Both the position numbers and the translations under genes were made by a program. A stretch of 32,422 bases of DNA from contig CADCWE010000031.1 in assembly GCA_902806325.1 (NCBI GenBank), positions 80,112 through 112,533 on the forward strand. The letters run 5' to 3'. This DNA comes from an uncultured Thermomicrobiales bacterium. GTDB taxonomy: Bacteria > Chloroflexota > Chloroflexia > Thermomicrobiales > UBA6265. Under the pieces are notes generated by a model. The model worked only from the letters and a program-made list of their open reading frames with translations, did no database searches and was not told where the DNA came from. Positions 19,564 through 32,422 of this stretch are shown here, one piece after another (the stretch's first letter is position 1; each line of letters opens with the position of its first letter).

Positions 19564-20085
19564 GTGGGCGAGCGACGCGACACGAGCGAGGGGCGAGATC
19601 CGCTCTTCGGAGCAACCGGGCTTCGTGGGCACGATCCGGAGCCGGTGATCGAGGCCGTCGGCACCTTGATCGCCCTAATGGGCCGGGGGGGGATCCACGA
19701 GTTGGATCTCTCGTTTGCGGACGTCACCATCCGGCTACGCGGTCAACCGGTCAACGGGGGCGCGAATACCACGATTGAGGTCGCGCCGGTGGTGCTCGAC
19801 GCGCCCGTGACGGAAGCGGTCGTCGAGCCGCTGGCAACGATCGCGGCGCCGATGATCGGGACGTTCTACGCCTCCCCCGCTCCGGGCGAACCACCCTTCG
19901 TCCGCGTCGGCGATTACGTGGATGTCGGACAGACCATCGGCATCATCGAAGCGATGAAGATCATGAACGAGATCGCCGCTGACCACGCCGGGGTCGTCCG
20001 CGAGGTCCTGATCGCGACCGGACAGGCGGTCGAGTACGGGTCGCCGCTGCTGCGGGTCGCGACCGAGGCGACGGTAATCGCGTGA
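19564..20085 (+). CDS. accB: Biotin carboxyl carrier protein of acetyl-CoA carboxylase
   Basis: APMIGTFYASPAPGEPPFVRVGDYV, EAMKIMNEI biotinylation motif. Confidence 0.95.
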   Translation: MGERRDTSEGRDPLFGATGLRGHDPEPVIEAVGTLIALMGRGGIHELDLSFADVTIRLRGQPVNGGANTTIEVAPVVLDAPVTEAVVEPLATIAAPMIGTFYASPAPGEPPFVRVGDYVDVGQTIGIIEAMKIMNEIAADHAGVVREVLIATGQAVEYGSPLLRVATEATVIA

Positions 20086-21320
20086 AATCGGGCGTCGTTT
20101 CGGTCGGGATGGTGACCAGTTACATCCGGGACCTGCTCGACGGCGACGACGTGCTCAGCGACGCGTGGATCGAAGGCGAAGTTTCGAATCTCTTCCGCGC
20201 CCAGTCCGGCCACTGCTACTTCGTCCTCAAGGACGCCGAGAGCCAACTCAAGTGCGTTCTGTTCCGCCACAGCATCCAGCGCCAACGTTATGGGCCACGC
20301 GACGGCGAACACGTCTCCGTCCACGGCCGGATCGGCGTCTACGAGCGGGAAGGCGCCTTCCAGCTCTACGTAGATCTGGTTCAGCCGGCCGGGATCGGCA
20401 TTGCCGCCCTTCAGTTGGCCAGGCTTCGCCAACAACTCGAGGCGGAAGGGCTGTTCGATCCGGCCCGAAAACGTCCCCTACCGGTCGCGCCGAGAACGAT
20501 CGCCGTGGTCACCTCCGGGGACGGCGCCGTCTGGCACGATATCCAGACGGTGATCTCTCGCCGTTACCCCCTGGTTCACCTGCTGCTGGCCCCGACGGCG
20601 GTTCAGGGCGACGCCGCACCGCTGAGCATCGTCGCAGCCCTCGAGGCCGTCGGGCACGATGGACGGGCCGACCTCGTCATTGTCGCCCGCGGCGGCGGTT
20701 CGGCGGAGGATCTGGGAGCGTTCAACGACGAGCGGGTCGCCCGCGCCGTCTACGCCTGCCCGATTCCCGTCGTCTCCGCCATCGGCCACGAGACCGACCA
20801 CAGCATCGTCGACGACGTCGCTGACGTTCGCGTCCCCACCCCGTCTGCCGCCGCGGAACTCTGCGTGCCCGATGTGCGCGAGATCGGAGAGCGCTTGGCG
20901 GAATACCGACTGCGGTTGGGACGCGTCGTGACCGACGACGTGGCGTCCGCCCGCCGATCCTCCACGATCCTTACCCGCCAGCTCGCGCACAGGCACCCGG
21001 CCGAGCGTATCGCACGACACCGGCGGGATCTGTCCGGTTTGCGCCGGATCAGCGGTTCGAGCCACCGTCAAATCCTCAATCAAACCAGGAGCGCGGTGGC
21101 CGAACGACGGGTGCTGCTGGCGGCGCTCGACCCCATGGCGGTGTTGGGACGCGGATTCGCCTTCGTCACGCACGGCGAAACCGGCGCCGCGGTGACCGGT
21201 ATTGGCGCCCTTGCCGGCGGCGATCCGATCGTCGTCCGGCTGCTGGATGGCGTACTCGGTGCCCGCGTCGAGTCGGCGACGACGATTGGTTCCCCCGGTC
21301 CGGTCGGGGGACGGCGTTGA
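20082..21320 (+). CDS. xseA: Exodeoxyribonuclease VII large subunit
   Basis: WIEGEVSNLFRAQSGHCYFVLKD, VVTSGDGAVWHDI, ARGGGSAEDLGAFNDERVARA, SAIGHETDHSIVDDVADVRVPTPSAAAEL. Confidence 0.97.
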   Translation: MKSGVVSVGMVTSYIRDLLDGDDVLSDAWIEGEVSNLFRAQSGHCYFVLKDAESQLKCVLFRHSIQRQRYGPRDGEHVSVHGRIGVYEREGAFQLYVDLVQPAGIGIAALQLARLRQQLEAEGLFDPARKRPLPVAPRTIAVVTSGDGAVWHDIQTVISRRYPLVHLLLAPTAVQGDAAPLSIVAALEAVGHDGRADLVIVARGGGSAEDLGAFNDERVARAVYACPIPVVSAIGHETDHSIVDDVADVRVPTPSAAAELCVPDVREIGERLAEYRLRLGRVVTDDVASARRSSTILTRQLAHRHPAERIARHRRDLSGLRRISGSSHRQILNQTRSAVAERRVLLAALDPMAVLGRGFAFVTHGETGAAVTGIGALAGGDPIVVRLLDGVLGARVESATTIGSPGPVGGRR

Positions 21321-21586
21321 GCCACGCCACTATCGATGAAGCCGACCTTGGGCGATGGGAAGCGGTGCTCGCCGACGGCGGCTTCGAGGAGGTCTACGCC
21401 GTCCTGGCCGAGGTCGTCGAGCTGCTCGAGGACGGCGGGTTGGCCCTGGACGCCTCGGTGACGCTCTTCGAGATGGGCTCGCGCCTGGCCGACCGGTGCG
21501 ATCTCCTGCTCGATCAGGCCGAACTGCGCGTCGGCAAGATAGAACGTCTCGCCGACCGGCTCGACGGCGACGACCGGCCGGTCTAG
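21317..21586 (+). CDS. xseB: Exodeoxyribonuclease VII small subunit
   Basis: Overlaps xseA; FEEVYAVLAEVVELLEDGGLALDASVTLFEMGSRLADRCDLLLDQAELRV. Confidence 0.9.
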   Translation: MSHATIDEADLGRWEAVLADGGFEEVYAVLAEVVELLEDGGLALDASVTLFEMGSRLADRCDLLLDQAELRVGKIERLADRLDGDDRPV

Positions 21587-21629
21587 GACCCCTCGCGATC
21601 CCCCTTCCGCGACTGAGGACCGAACGACC

Positions 21630-22652
21630 ATGCCCCCGCCACCGAATCCGGTGCTGCCCGTCGGAAAGCTGCCGGGCAACCTCCTCGGTCGCCTCATCGC
21701 CCGCTACACCCGACCCGAGCCAAGCGTCGTTGTCGGTCCCGGTACGGGGCACGATGCGGCGGTGATCCGCACCGGTTCCGGGCTCCTGGCCGTCAAGACC
21801 GACCCGATCACCTTCGCCACCGGTGACGCCCCGGCCTATCTGGTCGACGTCAACGCCAACGACCTCGCCTGCCTCGGCGCGGTCCCGCGCTGGATGGTGG
21901 TGACGGCCCTGCTGCCGGACGGCGCGACGACGCCCGACCTGGTCGAACGATTGTTTCGCCAACTGGACGAAGTCTGCACCCTGCGCGGAATCGCCCTCAT
22001 CGGCGGCCACACCGAGATCACTGCCGGGATGCCGCGTCCGATCCTGGTCGGCACGCTGCTGGGAGAGGTCGCGCCCGATCGTCTGATCCGACCCGGCGGG
22101 GCTCGACCTGGCGATGCCCTCCTGCTGACCAAGGCGTTGGCGATCGAAGGCACCGCCTTGTTGGCGCGAGAGTTGGGGTCCACGCTGGCCCGGAACGTTG
22201 ATTCGGACGTACTTCGGTCCGCTGCCGCCCTCCTTGACCAACCCGGCATCTCGGTGCTCGCCGACGCCAGCGCGCTGCTCGACACCGGAGGCGTAACCGC
22301 GCTCCACGACCCGACGGAAGGGGGCCTGGCGATGGGCATCCGCGAGATGGCCCGCGCCGCCGGCTGCGGGGCCACCGTCGTCGAAGACGCGATACCGGTC
22401 CTTGCCGAAACCCGCGCCATCGCCAACGCCCTGGGCCTCGATCCCCTCGGCATCCTGGCTTCGGGCAGCCTCCTCGCCAGCGCGGCGCCGGGGGCGGTCG
22501 GACGCCTCGTTTCGACCGGCGTCGACCACGGCTTTGCCGTCGCCCACATCGGTGAGATCACCGGACGCGGGGCACCGCTCCTGCTCCGGAGTGGGGACGG
22601 AGACCGCGAGCTTCCCGCGTTCGCCAGCGACGAGGTGACCAGGGTTATGTAG
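21630..22652 (+). CDS. AIR synthase-related protein (PurM/HypE-like)
   Basis: GPGTGHDAAVIRTG, KTDPITFATG, DVNANDLACLGAVPRW, GGHTEITAG, DPTEGGLAMGIREMA. Confidence 0.88.
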   Translation: MPPPPNPVLPVGKLPGNLLGRLIARYTRPEPSVVVGPGTGHDAAVIRTGSGLLAVKTDPITFATGDAPAYLVDVNANDLACLGAVPRWMVVTALLPDGATTPDLVERLFRQLDEVCTLRGIALIGGHTEITAGMPRPILVGTLLGEVAPDRLIRPGGARPGDALLLTKALAIEGTALLARELGSTLARNVDSDVLRSAAALLDQPGISVLADASALLDTGGVTALHDPTEGGLAMGIREMARAAGCGATVVEDAIPVLAETRAIANALGLDPLGILASGSLLASAAPGAVGRLVSTGVDHGFAVAHIGEITGRGAPLLLRSGDGDRELPAFASDEVTRVM

Positions 22653-22679
22653 CGGGCGAGGTAAAGAAGGAGGCAACCG

Positions 22680-23648
22680 GTGGCAGTCAAGGGGATCGTC
22701 GTCGCCAGCACCAACGGGGCGGTCGGCATCCAAGCCGCGATCGAGGTGATCCGCGCCGGTGGCAGCGCCCTCGATGCCGTCGTCGCCGGAATCGAACCGG
22801 TCGAGGCGAACCCGGACGACAACAGCGTCGGCCTCGCCGGATTGCCAAATCTCGTCGGCGACGTCGAACTGGACGCCAGCATCATGGACGGTCGCGGGTT
22901 GCGCGCGGGCGCGGTCGGGGCGTTGCGGCATTACCGGGACGCAATTGCCCTCTCACGCGTCGTCATGGAAGACCTCCCCCACAGCCTGATCGCCGGTGCC
23001 GGAGCGGAACGCCTGGCCCGCGAAGTGGGAATGACCGAGATGAACCTGTTGACGCCGGCGTCCGATGATCAATGGCGTCAGCGCCTTCTCCGCCGGGGCA
23101 TCCGCGACGGCGCGTTTGGGCCGGATCTTCGTGGCTGGGCGCGGCGCGTCACCCGCGACCCCGAGCTACCGCCGCCGCCCCACGGCACCGTCAACGTCAT
23201 CGCCCGCGACCGGGACGGCAACCTCGCCAGCGGCGTCAGCACTTCCGGCTGGGCGTGGAAGTATCCGGGGCGCCTGGGTGATTCCCCGATCATCGGCGCC
23301 GGTAACTACGCCGACAACCGCTGGGGCGCCGCCGCCTGCACCGGCCGCGGTGAAAAGGCGATGCGCTGCTGCACCGCCCACAGCGTGGTCACCTTCCTCC
23401 GTTTTGGGATGGGATTGACCGAGGCCCTAACGACCGCGATGGAGGACATGCGCGCCCTCGACGATCCCTACCGCGGTCAGATCAACATCGTCGCCCTGGA
23501 TCGCGACGGTCACCACGGGGCCGCATCGAGCGCCGTCGGCAAGACGTACATCGTCCAGGACGACGAGATGTCGTCCCACGAGGAACTGGTCCGCCTCCAC
23601 ATCCCGGTGACCGCCGAGACCGACGGGCGCTCCGCCGACAAGGCGTGA
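22680..23648 (+). CDS. N(4)-(beta-N-acetylglucosaminyl)-L-asparaginase-like Ntn-hydrolase
   Basis: HGTVNVIARDRDGNLASGVSTSGWAWKYPGRLGDSPIIGAGNYADN; HGT nucleophile motif. Confidence 0.93.
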   Translation: MAVKGIVVASTNGAVGIQAAIEVIRAGGSALDAVVAGIEPVEANPDDNSVGLAGLPNLVGDVELDASIMDGRGLRAGAVGALRHYRDAIALSRVVMEDLPHSLIAGAGAERLAREVGMTEMNLLTPASDDQWRQRLLRRGIRDGAFGPDLRGWARRVTRDPELPPPPHGTVNVIARDRDGNLASGVSTSGWAWKYPGRLGDSPIIGAGNYADNRWGAAACTGRGEKAMRCCTAHSVVTFLRFGMGLTEALTTAMEDMRALDDPYRGQINIVALDRDGHHGAASSAVGKTYIVQDDEMSSHEELVRLHIPVTAETDGRSADKA

Positions 23649-23660
23649 GGCGCTCGGCGC

Positions 23661-25898
23661 CTAGACGTCCTTGGTCAACGTGAGCAGGAACTCGTCGTTG
23701 GTCTGGGTCTTCGAGAGCCGGCTGAGCAGCAGTTCGGTGCCTTCGGACCCGCCGAGCATCGAGACCATCCGCCGCATCGTCCAGACCTGGCGCAGCGTGT
23801 TCTCCTCAAGCAACAGCTCTTCGCGCCGGGTGCCGGAACGCTGGATGTCGATCGAGGGGTAGATCCTCCGCTCGGCCAGCTTCCGATCGAGGTGCAACTC
23901 CATATTGCCGGTGCCCTTGAATTCCTCGTAGATCACGTCGTCCATCCGGCTGCCGGTGTCGATCAGGCAGGTGGCGACGATCGTCAGGCTGCCGCCGCCT
24001 TCGATGTTGCGGGCGGCGCCGAAGAAGCGCTTCGGCGGGTACAACGCCACCGGGTCGATACCGCCGGAGAGGGTCCGACCGCTCGGCGGCACGGCCAGGT
24101 TGTAGGCCCGGGCGAGCCGGGTGATCGAATCGAGCAGGATCGTCACATCCCGCCCCCCTTCGACCAACCGCTTCGCGCGTTCCAAGGCCATCTCGGCGAC
24201 CTTGGTGTGGTCCTCCACCGGCTCGTCGAACGTCGACGAGATGACCTCGCCTTCGACCGAGCGCCGCATGTCGGTCACCTCCTCCGGCCGCTCGCCGATG
24301 AGGCAGACCATCAGATGCATCTCGGGGCTGTTGGCGGTGATCCCGTTGGCGATGGACTTGAGCAGGATCGTCTTTCCGGCCTTGGGCGGAGAAACGATCA
24401 ACCCGCGCTGGCCCAGGCCGATCGGCGCGACCAGATTGAGCAGACGGGTCGACAGGATGTTGGGCTGCGTTTCGAGGTTGATCAACTCCAACGGAAAGAT
24501 CGGCGTCAGCGACTCGAACGCGGGGCGACGGCGCGCGGTCTCCGGATCGACCCCGTTGATGATTTCCACCCGGAGCAAACTGAAGAACTTTTCGTTGTCC
24601 TTCGGCGGGCGCACCTCGCCGGAGATGCGATCGCCGGTCCGCAACCCAAACCGCCGAATCTGCGATTGGGAGACGTAGATATCGTCGGCGGCCGGCAAGA
24701 AACGGTGGCTGCGCAAGAATCCGAAGCCGTCCTCGATGATCTCCAGGATGCCGTCGCCGAAGACGTGCCCTTCGAGTTCGGTCTGGGTCCGGAGCAACTT
24801 GATCATCAGGTCGGCGCGCTTCATCCGGGTGTAGCCTTGCAGCTCCATCCCGCGCGCCATGTCCCACAGTTCCTCGACCGACTTCTCCTGGAGATCGTTG
24901 ACCGAAAAGTGCGCCACGTTGCCGTTTCGGGCCGGGGGCACGATCGCCGGGGGAACGGGCGCCGGATTCACCGGTCGCGGGCGAGGCGGCTGAGCGACGC
25001 CGAACGATGGCCCCGGTTGGCGTTCACGTCCGTTCGGCCCCGTGCCGCCTTGGCGGACGCCCCGGTCGCCGCGAGGGGTCCTGTCTCCCCGCGGTTGCGA
25101 CTGCCGGTCGCCCCGGTCGAAACGGACCGCGCGGTCATCGCGCACCGCCCGATCCGAACGATCGCCGCGGTTGCCCCGATCCGAGCGTTCAACGCGGTCT
25201 GGGCGGTCTCCCTGCTCCCGGCGCTCCGGGCGCGACAACCGTTCCCTGGGAGCCGGGCGCTCGCTCGCCATCGGACCGTCGCTGGTGCTGGCGGCCTCGG
25301 CGGTGGTTGGCTCCGGCGCGGCGTCCGCCGTGATCACCGATTCAAGCGGAGCCGGCGCAGGAGCCGGCGCAGGGAGATTCGGCATTGTCTCGGAGCCGCC
25401 GGGGAAGGATGTCGGCAAGGAGTCGATCGTCTCGGAGGGCGGCTCCGGGAACGATCCAGAGGTCAACGGCGGAGCCCCAGTCGTGCCTGCCGGCGCCACC
25501 AGCAATCCCGCATCGGCCTCGGACGACGCGGCCTCGCCGGGCGTCGGTGCGGGGGTAGCAATGTCGTCGTGACTCGGGATGGGTGGCGTAGGGGCCGGGA
25601 GACCAGGAGCGGGGTCGACGGCGCGCAGCGCCTCGACAAGGTCCGTCTCCGAAGCCGGTTTCGGCGCCTTGCGCCGTCGCGGGGTCCGCGCGGGAGCTGG
25701 AGCCATTTCCACGGCCCCCTCAGGGAGCGCCGAGACCGCCGCGGGTGCTTCCTCGACCGGCGACTCCGCGGCGGGCGCGGCGTTTTCGGTCGGTATGGCG
25801 TCCTTGGCCGGCTTCGCCACCCGCCGCTTGGCACGGGTCGCGCTCGCTTTCGCGGGTTTCTCGGTGGCGTGGTCGGTTATCTCTTCGGCGGCTGACAA
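23661..25898 (-). CDS. rho: Transcription termination factor Rho with long low-complexity N-terminal extension
   Basis: [15 protein letters not shown] Walker [30 protein letters not shown] start with SD-like ggaggg (ORF open to 26000). Confidence 0.96.
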   Translation of the reverse strand: MSAAEEITDHATEKPAKASATRAKRRVAKPAKDAIPTENAAPAAESPVEEAPAAVSALPEGAVEMAPAPARTPRRRKAPKPASETDLVEALRAVDPAPGLPAPTPPIPSHDDIATPAPTPGEAASSEADAGLLVAPAGTTGAPPLTSGSFPEPPSETIDSLPTSFPGGSETMPNLPAPAPAPAPLESVITADAAPEPTTAEAASTSDGPMASERPAPRERLSRPERREQGDRPDRVERSDRGNRGDRSDRAVRDDRAVRFDRGDRQSQPRGDRTPRGDRGVRQGGTGPNGRERQPGPSFGVAQPPRPRPVNPAPVPPAIVPPARNGNVAHFSVNDLQEKSVEELWDMARGMELQGYTRMKRADLMIKLLRTQTELEGHVFGDGILEIIEDGFGFLRSHRFLPAADDIYVSQSQIRRFGLRTGDRISGEVRPPKDNEKFFSLLRVEIINGVDPETARRRPAFESLTPIFPLELINLETQPNILSTRLLNLVAPIGLGQRGLIVSPPKAGKTILLKSIANGITANSPEMHLMVCLIGERPEEVTDMRRSVEGEVISSTFDEPVEDHTKVAEMALERAKRLVEGGRDVTILLDSITRLARAYNLAVPPSGRTLSGGIDPVALYPPKRFFGAARNIEGGGSLTIVATCLIDTGSRMDDVIYEEFKGTGNMELHLDRKLAERRIYPSIDIQRSGTRREELLLEENTLRQVWTMRRMVSMLGGSEGTELLLSRLSKTQTNDEFLLTLTKDV

Positions 25899-26204
25899 GC
25901 CGATCCCTCCAGCGACACGGCGTGGATCGCGGGTGACCCCGGCGCGAGGCGACCGGGTTCCGAATACGGGTGGGGCGAAGTGGGTCGTGCCCGGCGGCAA
26001 CCGCGGTCATGCGGTAGAGGCCGAGTCGTCGCCGGCCGGAAACGATCGCCTGGAAGCCCTATCGGCGGGGCGGTTCGCCCGGTCGCGTCAACGACCCAGG
26101 AACGAACCGTCCGCGCGGCAACGCGGTCAACCAAATCTCCAGCGGACGACAAGGTGAGGCGGCGAGGGGAAGGAGTGAGTACGCGCTCGCCGGAACGCAA
26201 TAGG

Positions 26205-26234
26205 ATCATAGCATCGGAACATGGACGACGTCAA
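26205..26234 (-). promoter_or_regulatory. Candidate sigma70-type promoter for rho
   Basis: On minus strand TTGACG-18-TATGAT. Confidence 0.6.
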
Positions 26235-26284
26235 TTCATTCCGCATTTCGTTCGGACCGAAGGCCGACCCCGATCTGGGATCGC

Positions 26285-27268
26285 TTAATCCAGCGGTACT
26301 TCGCCCCATTGCCGCAGCTTGGCCAGCCGATGGGTGGCGTCGATCCGCCGGATCGTGCCAGACTTCGACCGCATCACCAACGACTGGGTCGTCGCCCCGC
26401 CGCCGAAGTAGTGAACGCCGCGCAACAGCTCGCCGTCCGTGATCCCGGTGGCGGCGAAGAACACGTTGTCGCTGCCGACGAGGTCGTTCAACCCCAGCAC
26501 CCGGCCGGTGTCGATGCCGCGCTCGGCGACGATCCGCCGCTCGGCGTCGTTGCGGGGCCACAACCGGCACTGCATGTCGCCCCCGAGGCACTTCAGGGCG
26601 CAGGCCGCGACCACCGCCTCGGGCGCGCCGCCGATGCCGACCATCGCGTCGATCCCGGTCCCGGGCGAGGCGGCCATCACCGCACCGGCGACGTCGCCGT
26701 CGGTGATCATCTTGATCCGGGCGCCGGTGGCTCGGACATCCGCGATCAGGCTATCGTGGCGGGGCCGGTCGAGGATCACCACCGTCAGGTCGGTCACGGC
26801 GCGGCCTTTCGCCGCCGCGATCCGGGTCAGGTTCTCCGCCACCGGGGCGGTGATGTCGATTCGCCCGGCCGCTTCCGATCCGACGGCGATCTTGTCCATG
26901 TACATCACCTCGGGCGAGGCGAACATGGACCCGCGCTCGGCCACCGCCAGCACCGCGACCGAGTTCGGCATCCCGTTCGCCAGCAAGCGGGTTCCGTCCA
27001 CCGGATCGACCGCGATGTCGGTTTTTGGGGCATCGGCGCATCCCAGGTGTTCGCCGATAAACAGCATTGGCGCCTCGTCCTTCTCGCCCTCGCCGATCAC
27101 GACCACGCCGTCCATCTGGATCGTGTTCAGGACCGCGCGCATCGCGTCGACGGCGCCCTGGTCGGCGGCGTTCTTGTCGCCACGACCCATCCAACGCCCC
27201 GCCAGAAGCGCCGCCGCTTCGGTCACCCGGACCAGTTCCAAGGCCAAGTTGCGGTCCATCGTCTCCAT
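26285..27268 (-). CDS. glpX: Fructose-1,6-bisphosphatase class II (GlpX)
   Basis: METMDRNLALELVRVTEAAALLAGRWMGRGDKNAADQGAVDAMR, VDPVDGTRLLANG, GIGGAPEAVVAACALKCLGGDMQCRL. Confidence 0.97.
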   Translation of the reverse strand: METMDRNLALELVRVTEAAALLAGRWMGRGDKNAADQGAVDAMRAVLNTIQMDGVVVIGEGEKDEAPMLFIGEHLGCADAPKTDIAVDPVDGTRLLANGMPNSVAVLAVAERGSMFASPEVMYMDKIAVGSEAAGRIDITAPVAENLTRIAAAKGRAVTDLTVVILDRPRHDSLIADVRATGARIKMITDGDVAGAVMAASPGTGIDAMVGIGGAPEAVVAACALKCLGGDMQCRLWPRNDAERRIVAERGIDTGRVLGLNDLVGSDNVFFAATGITDGELLRGVHYFGGGATTQSLVMRSKSGTIRRIDATHRLAKLRQWGEVPLD

Positions 27269-27288
27269 CGCCGCCTCCCTCCGGTGGC

Positions 27289-30150
<2,862 letters not shown>

Positions 30151-30202
30151 CGTTCATTCACCATTGCCGGGCGAGGGCCCATCGCGGGCCGATGCGCCGA
30201 TC

Positions 30203-31375
30203 TCAACGTCGCCGGGTTTCCAGCCGTCCTGATGCCAGGGCGTCGGCCGCACCGAGGGCGACCAACGCGAGTTGGGTGAGCCCGCTGCGGATCGGCCCGG
30301 TCTCGATGTACTCGTCCTCGCGGTGGACGTTACCGCCCTCGGTCAAACCGAGGCACAACGCCGGCACACCACGCGCGATCGGCACGTTGGCGTCGGTGCT
30401 GGACGCGTCGAAGGTGATCTCGACCCCGACGGCGTCGAGCGCTTCGCGGGCGACTTCAACCAGAGGGCTGTCGGCCGAAACCCGACCGGCCGGACGCTCG
30501 CCAAGCAGCGTGGTCGACACCGAAACACCGTCCCGGTTTGCCCGCTCCACCAACCGATCGACCTCCCCCGCCACCGCCGTCAAGGCGTCCGGATCGACGG
30601 AGCGCAGGTCGAGCACGAACGACGCGCTCGGGGCAATGGTGTTGACCGAGATCCCGCCTTCGATCAGCCCGACGTTGAGCGACGTTTTTGGGGTGCCAGG
30701 AAGCGAAATCGCGTCGAGTTCGGCGATTAGGCGCGCCGCGGCGTGGATCGCGCTCGGCCGCCCGTGATCGCCCCAACTGTGCCCGCCGGGACCGGTGCAG
30801 GCGATCCTCAAGCGGCGGCTGCCAACCGCGACGGTGGTCACGCGGCCGAGGTTGTGGCCCTCGATCGCGACCGCGGCGCCGATCTCCGGAAAGGCGTCCA
30901 TCACCGCCCGCATCCCGACCAGATTGCCCAGACCTTCCTCGCCAACGTTGCCGGTCAACAGGATGTCGACCGCCGGCGTCTCGCCGGCCAACCGCAACAA
31001 CTCCGGCACCGCCAGCACCGCCGCCACGCCAAGGCTGTTGTCGCCGACCCCGGCCCCGGAGAGCCGGCCGCCACTCCGGCGGACGATCGTGTCGGTGCCG
31101 GCCGGAAACACCGTGTCGAGGTGCGCCGCCAGCAGCAACGCCGGTCCCCGGCCGCCGCCGGGGATTCGCGCGACCACGTTCCCCAGCGCGTCCTGCCACG
31201 GCGACGCACAACCGGCCGCAACGAACCAGCCGGCGACGGCCGCGCTCCGGGAATGCTCGGCGCCGGTGGGCGCGGCGATCGCCGCCAAACGCGCCGTGGT
31301 CTCGATCAGGTCCGGCAAGATCGCATCGACGGCCGATCGCACGGCCGCAACCCGCGCGGGTGCCAACGCGGTCAT
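30203..31375 (-). CDS. M20 family metallopeptidase
   Basis: LLLAAHLDTVFPAGTD, GVGDNSLGVAAVLA, NVGEEGLGNLVG, GPGGHSWGDHGRPSAIH. Confidence 0.93.
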   Translation of the reverse strand: MTALAPARVAAVRSAVDAILPDLIETTARLAAIAAPTGAEHSRSAAVAGWFVAAGCASPWQDALGNVVARIPGGGRGPALLLAAHLDTVFPAGTDTIVRRSGGRLSGAGVGDNSLGVAAVLAVPELLRLAGETPAVDILLTGNVGEEGLGNLVGMRAVMDAFPEIGAAVAIEGHNLGRVTTVAVGSRRLRIACTGPGGHSWGDHGRPSAIHAAARLIAELDAISLPGTPKTSLNVGLIEGGISVNTIAPSASFVLDLRSVDPDALTAVAGEVDRLVERANRDGVSVSTTLLGERPAGRVSADSPLVEVAREALDAVGVEITFDASSTDANVPIARGVPALCLGLTEGGNVHREDEYIETGPIRSGLTQLALVALGAADALASGRLETRRR

Positions 31376-31611
31376 CGCCGCGCCGCCCGGTTTTCTCTCA
31401 AGGGGAACTCCAATGGGCGAAAAACCGGGGTCATGCGACGCGGACGCCTCGGGCGTCGGACCGCCGCGCCTTTGCAACGACGCATGTCGGCACCGGCGAG
31501 TATACCCCAGGCGGATGCCGGGTTTTCCCGTGCGTCACCGGCATCGTCGAACGTCGGTAGCCGAGATGGGAATCACGGCCACGCCTGCCGATTCCGCCTA
31601 CGGGGTCGCGC

Positions 31612-31640
31612 TTGACACCACCCTGGGGCGGCGCTAGGTT
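31612..31640 (+). promoter_or_regulatory. Candidate sigma70-type promoter for sdhA
   Basis: TTGACA-17-TAGGTT about 90 bp upstream of the ATG. Confidence 0.5.
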
Positions 31641-31729
31641 TGCCGTGAAACGGGGTACGGGCCTCGCAGCGGGTTACGCCGGATCGCGCAGGGTGGCCGC
31701 GTTCGGACGGCGCGGCCGAGGGAGTTCCG

Positions 31730-32422
31730 ATGGCCTACCACCGGTACGACGCGGTGATCGTCGGCGCGGGCGGCGCCGGGTTGATGGCGGCGATCCAGAT
31801 GGCGGGCCACGCCAACATCGCCGTCGTCAGCAAGCTCTACCCGCCCCGCTCCCACACCGGCGCCGCCCAGGGCGGGATCAGCGCCGCCCTCGGCAACACC
31901 GAGGAGGACCACTGGCGCTGGCACATGTTCGACACCGTCAAGGGCGGAGACTATCTGGTCGACCAGGACGCCGCCGCCGTCCTCGCTCGCGAGGCGATCG
32001 ACGCGGTGCTCGAACTCGAGCACATGGGCCTTCCCTTCAACCGCACGCCCGACGGCCGGATCGACCAGCGCCGCTTCGGCGGCCACACCCGCAACTACGG
32101 CGAAGGGGCGGTCCGCCGCGCCTGCTACGCCGCCGACCGCACCGGTCACATGATCATCCAGACGCTCTACCAACAGGGGATCAAGCACAACGTCAACTTC
32201 TTCGACGAGCATCACCTGCTCGACATCCTGTTCACCGACGACGGTCTCTGCTGCGGTTGCGTGACCCTCGAAATCAAAACCGGCGAGATCCACACCATCC
32301 ACGCCAAGGCCGTGCTCATCGCCACCGGCGGCTTTGGGCGGGTGTTCAAGATCACCTCGAACGCGATGGCGGGCACCGGCGACGGCGTTGCCCTGGCGTA
32401 CCGCCGCGGCGTGCCGGTCATT
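31730..32422 (+). CDS. sdhA: Succinate dehydrogenase/fumarate reductase flavoprotein subunit, N-terminal part (runs off window)
   Basis: Own translation: [56 protein letters not shown] ... [16 protein letters not shown]; open to the window end. Confidence 0.96.
   Translation, partial: MAYHRYDAVIVGAGGAGLMAAIQMAGHANIAVVSKLYPPRSHTGAAQGGISAALGNTEEDHWRWHMFDTVKGGDYLVDQDAAAVLAREAIDAVLELEHMGLPFNRTPDGRIDQRRFGGHTRNYGEGAVRRACYAADRTGHMIIQTLYQQGIKHNVNFFDEHHLLDILFTDDGLCCGCVTLEIKTGEIHTIHAKAVLIATGGFGRVFKITSNAMAGTGDGVALAYRRGVPVI

Noticed and set aside
21330-22931. 533-aa minus-strand ORF opposite the xseB/PurM-like region
   Set aside because: Low-complexity antisense frame without recognisable motifs.
23648-23662. 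Short hairpin aggcgc-tcg-gcgcct between the convergent asparaginase and rho genes
   Set aside because: Short stem overlapping both gene ends without a U-tract; too weak to call.
25010-25270. Repetitive GATCG/CGATC-like tract as a possible CRISPR or tandem repeat array
   Set aside because: No regular repeat-spacer periodicity; it encodes the Arg/Asp-rich low-complexity part of Rho.
23892-25895. 667-aa plus-strand ORF opposite rho
   Set aside because: Antisense shadow of rho with no recognisable domain and biased composition.

Overview
High-GC chromosomal window made up mostly of conserved housekeeping genes. Gene content and order look Chloroflexota/Thermomicrobia-like, but that is inference. 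From left to right: pgk (5'-truncated), tpiA, secG, tatA; a broken minus-strand Ser/Thr kinase/PQQ-repeat gene with small downstream ORF(s); lepB, a DUF151 bifunctional nuclease, a Cys4 protein; a nuoE-nuoF pair; a probable AhpD-like relic; an ornithine cyclodeaminase family gene; an SH3-like membrane protein; tyrA; hypotheticals; a Nudix-fold protein with a degenerate catalytic box; uvrB; a secreted protein; aroQ, an M24 peptidase, efp, accB, xseA, xseB; a PurM/HypE-like gene; an Ntn-hydrolase asparaginase; rho with a long disordered N-terminus; glpX; dinG; an M20 peptidase; and sdhA (3'-truncated, absent from the ORF track). I found no CRISPR array, transposon, rRNA or tRNA, and no convincing new multi-gene system. 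The items most worth a second look are the decaying kinase/PQQ locus (two in-frame TGAs plus a probable downstream frameshift), the Nudix-like protein lacking catalytic glutamates next to uvrB, the divergent orphan NuoEF pair, and the rho gene with its disordered extension and long leader.
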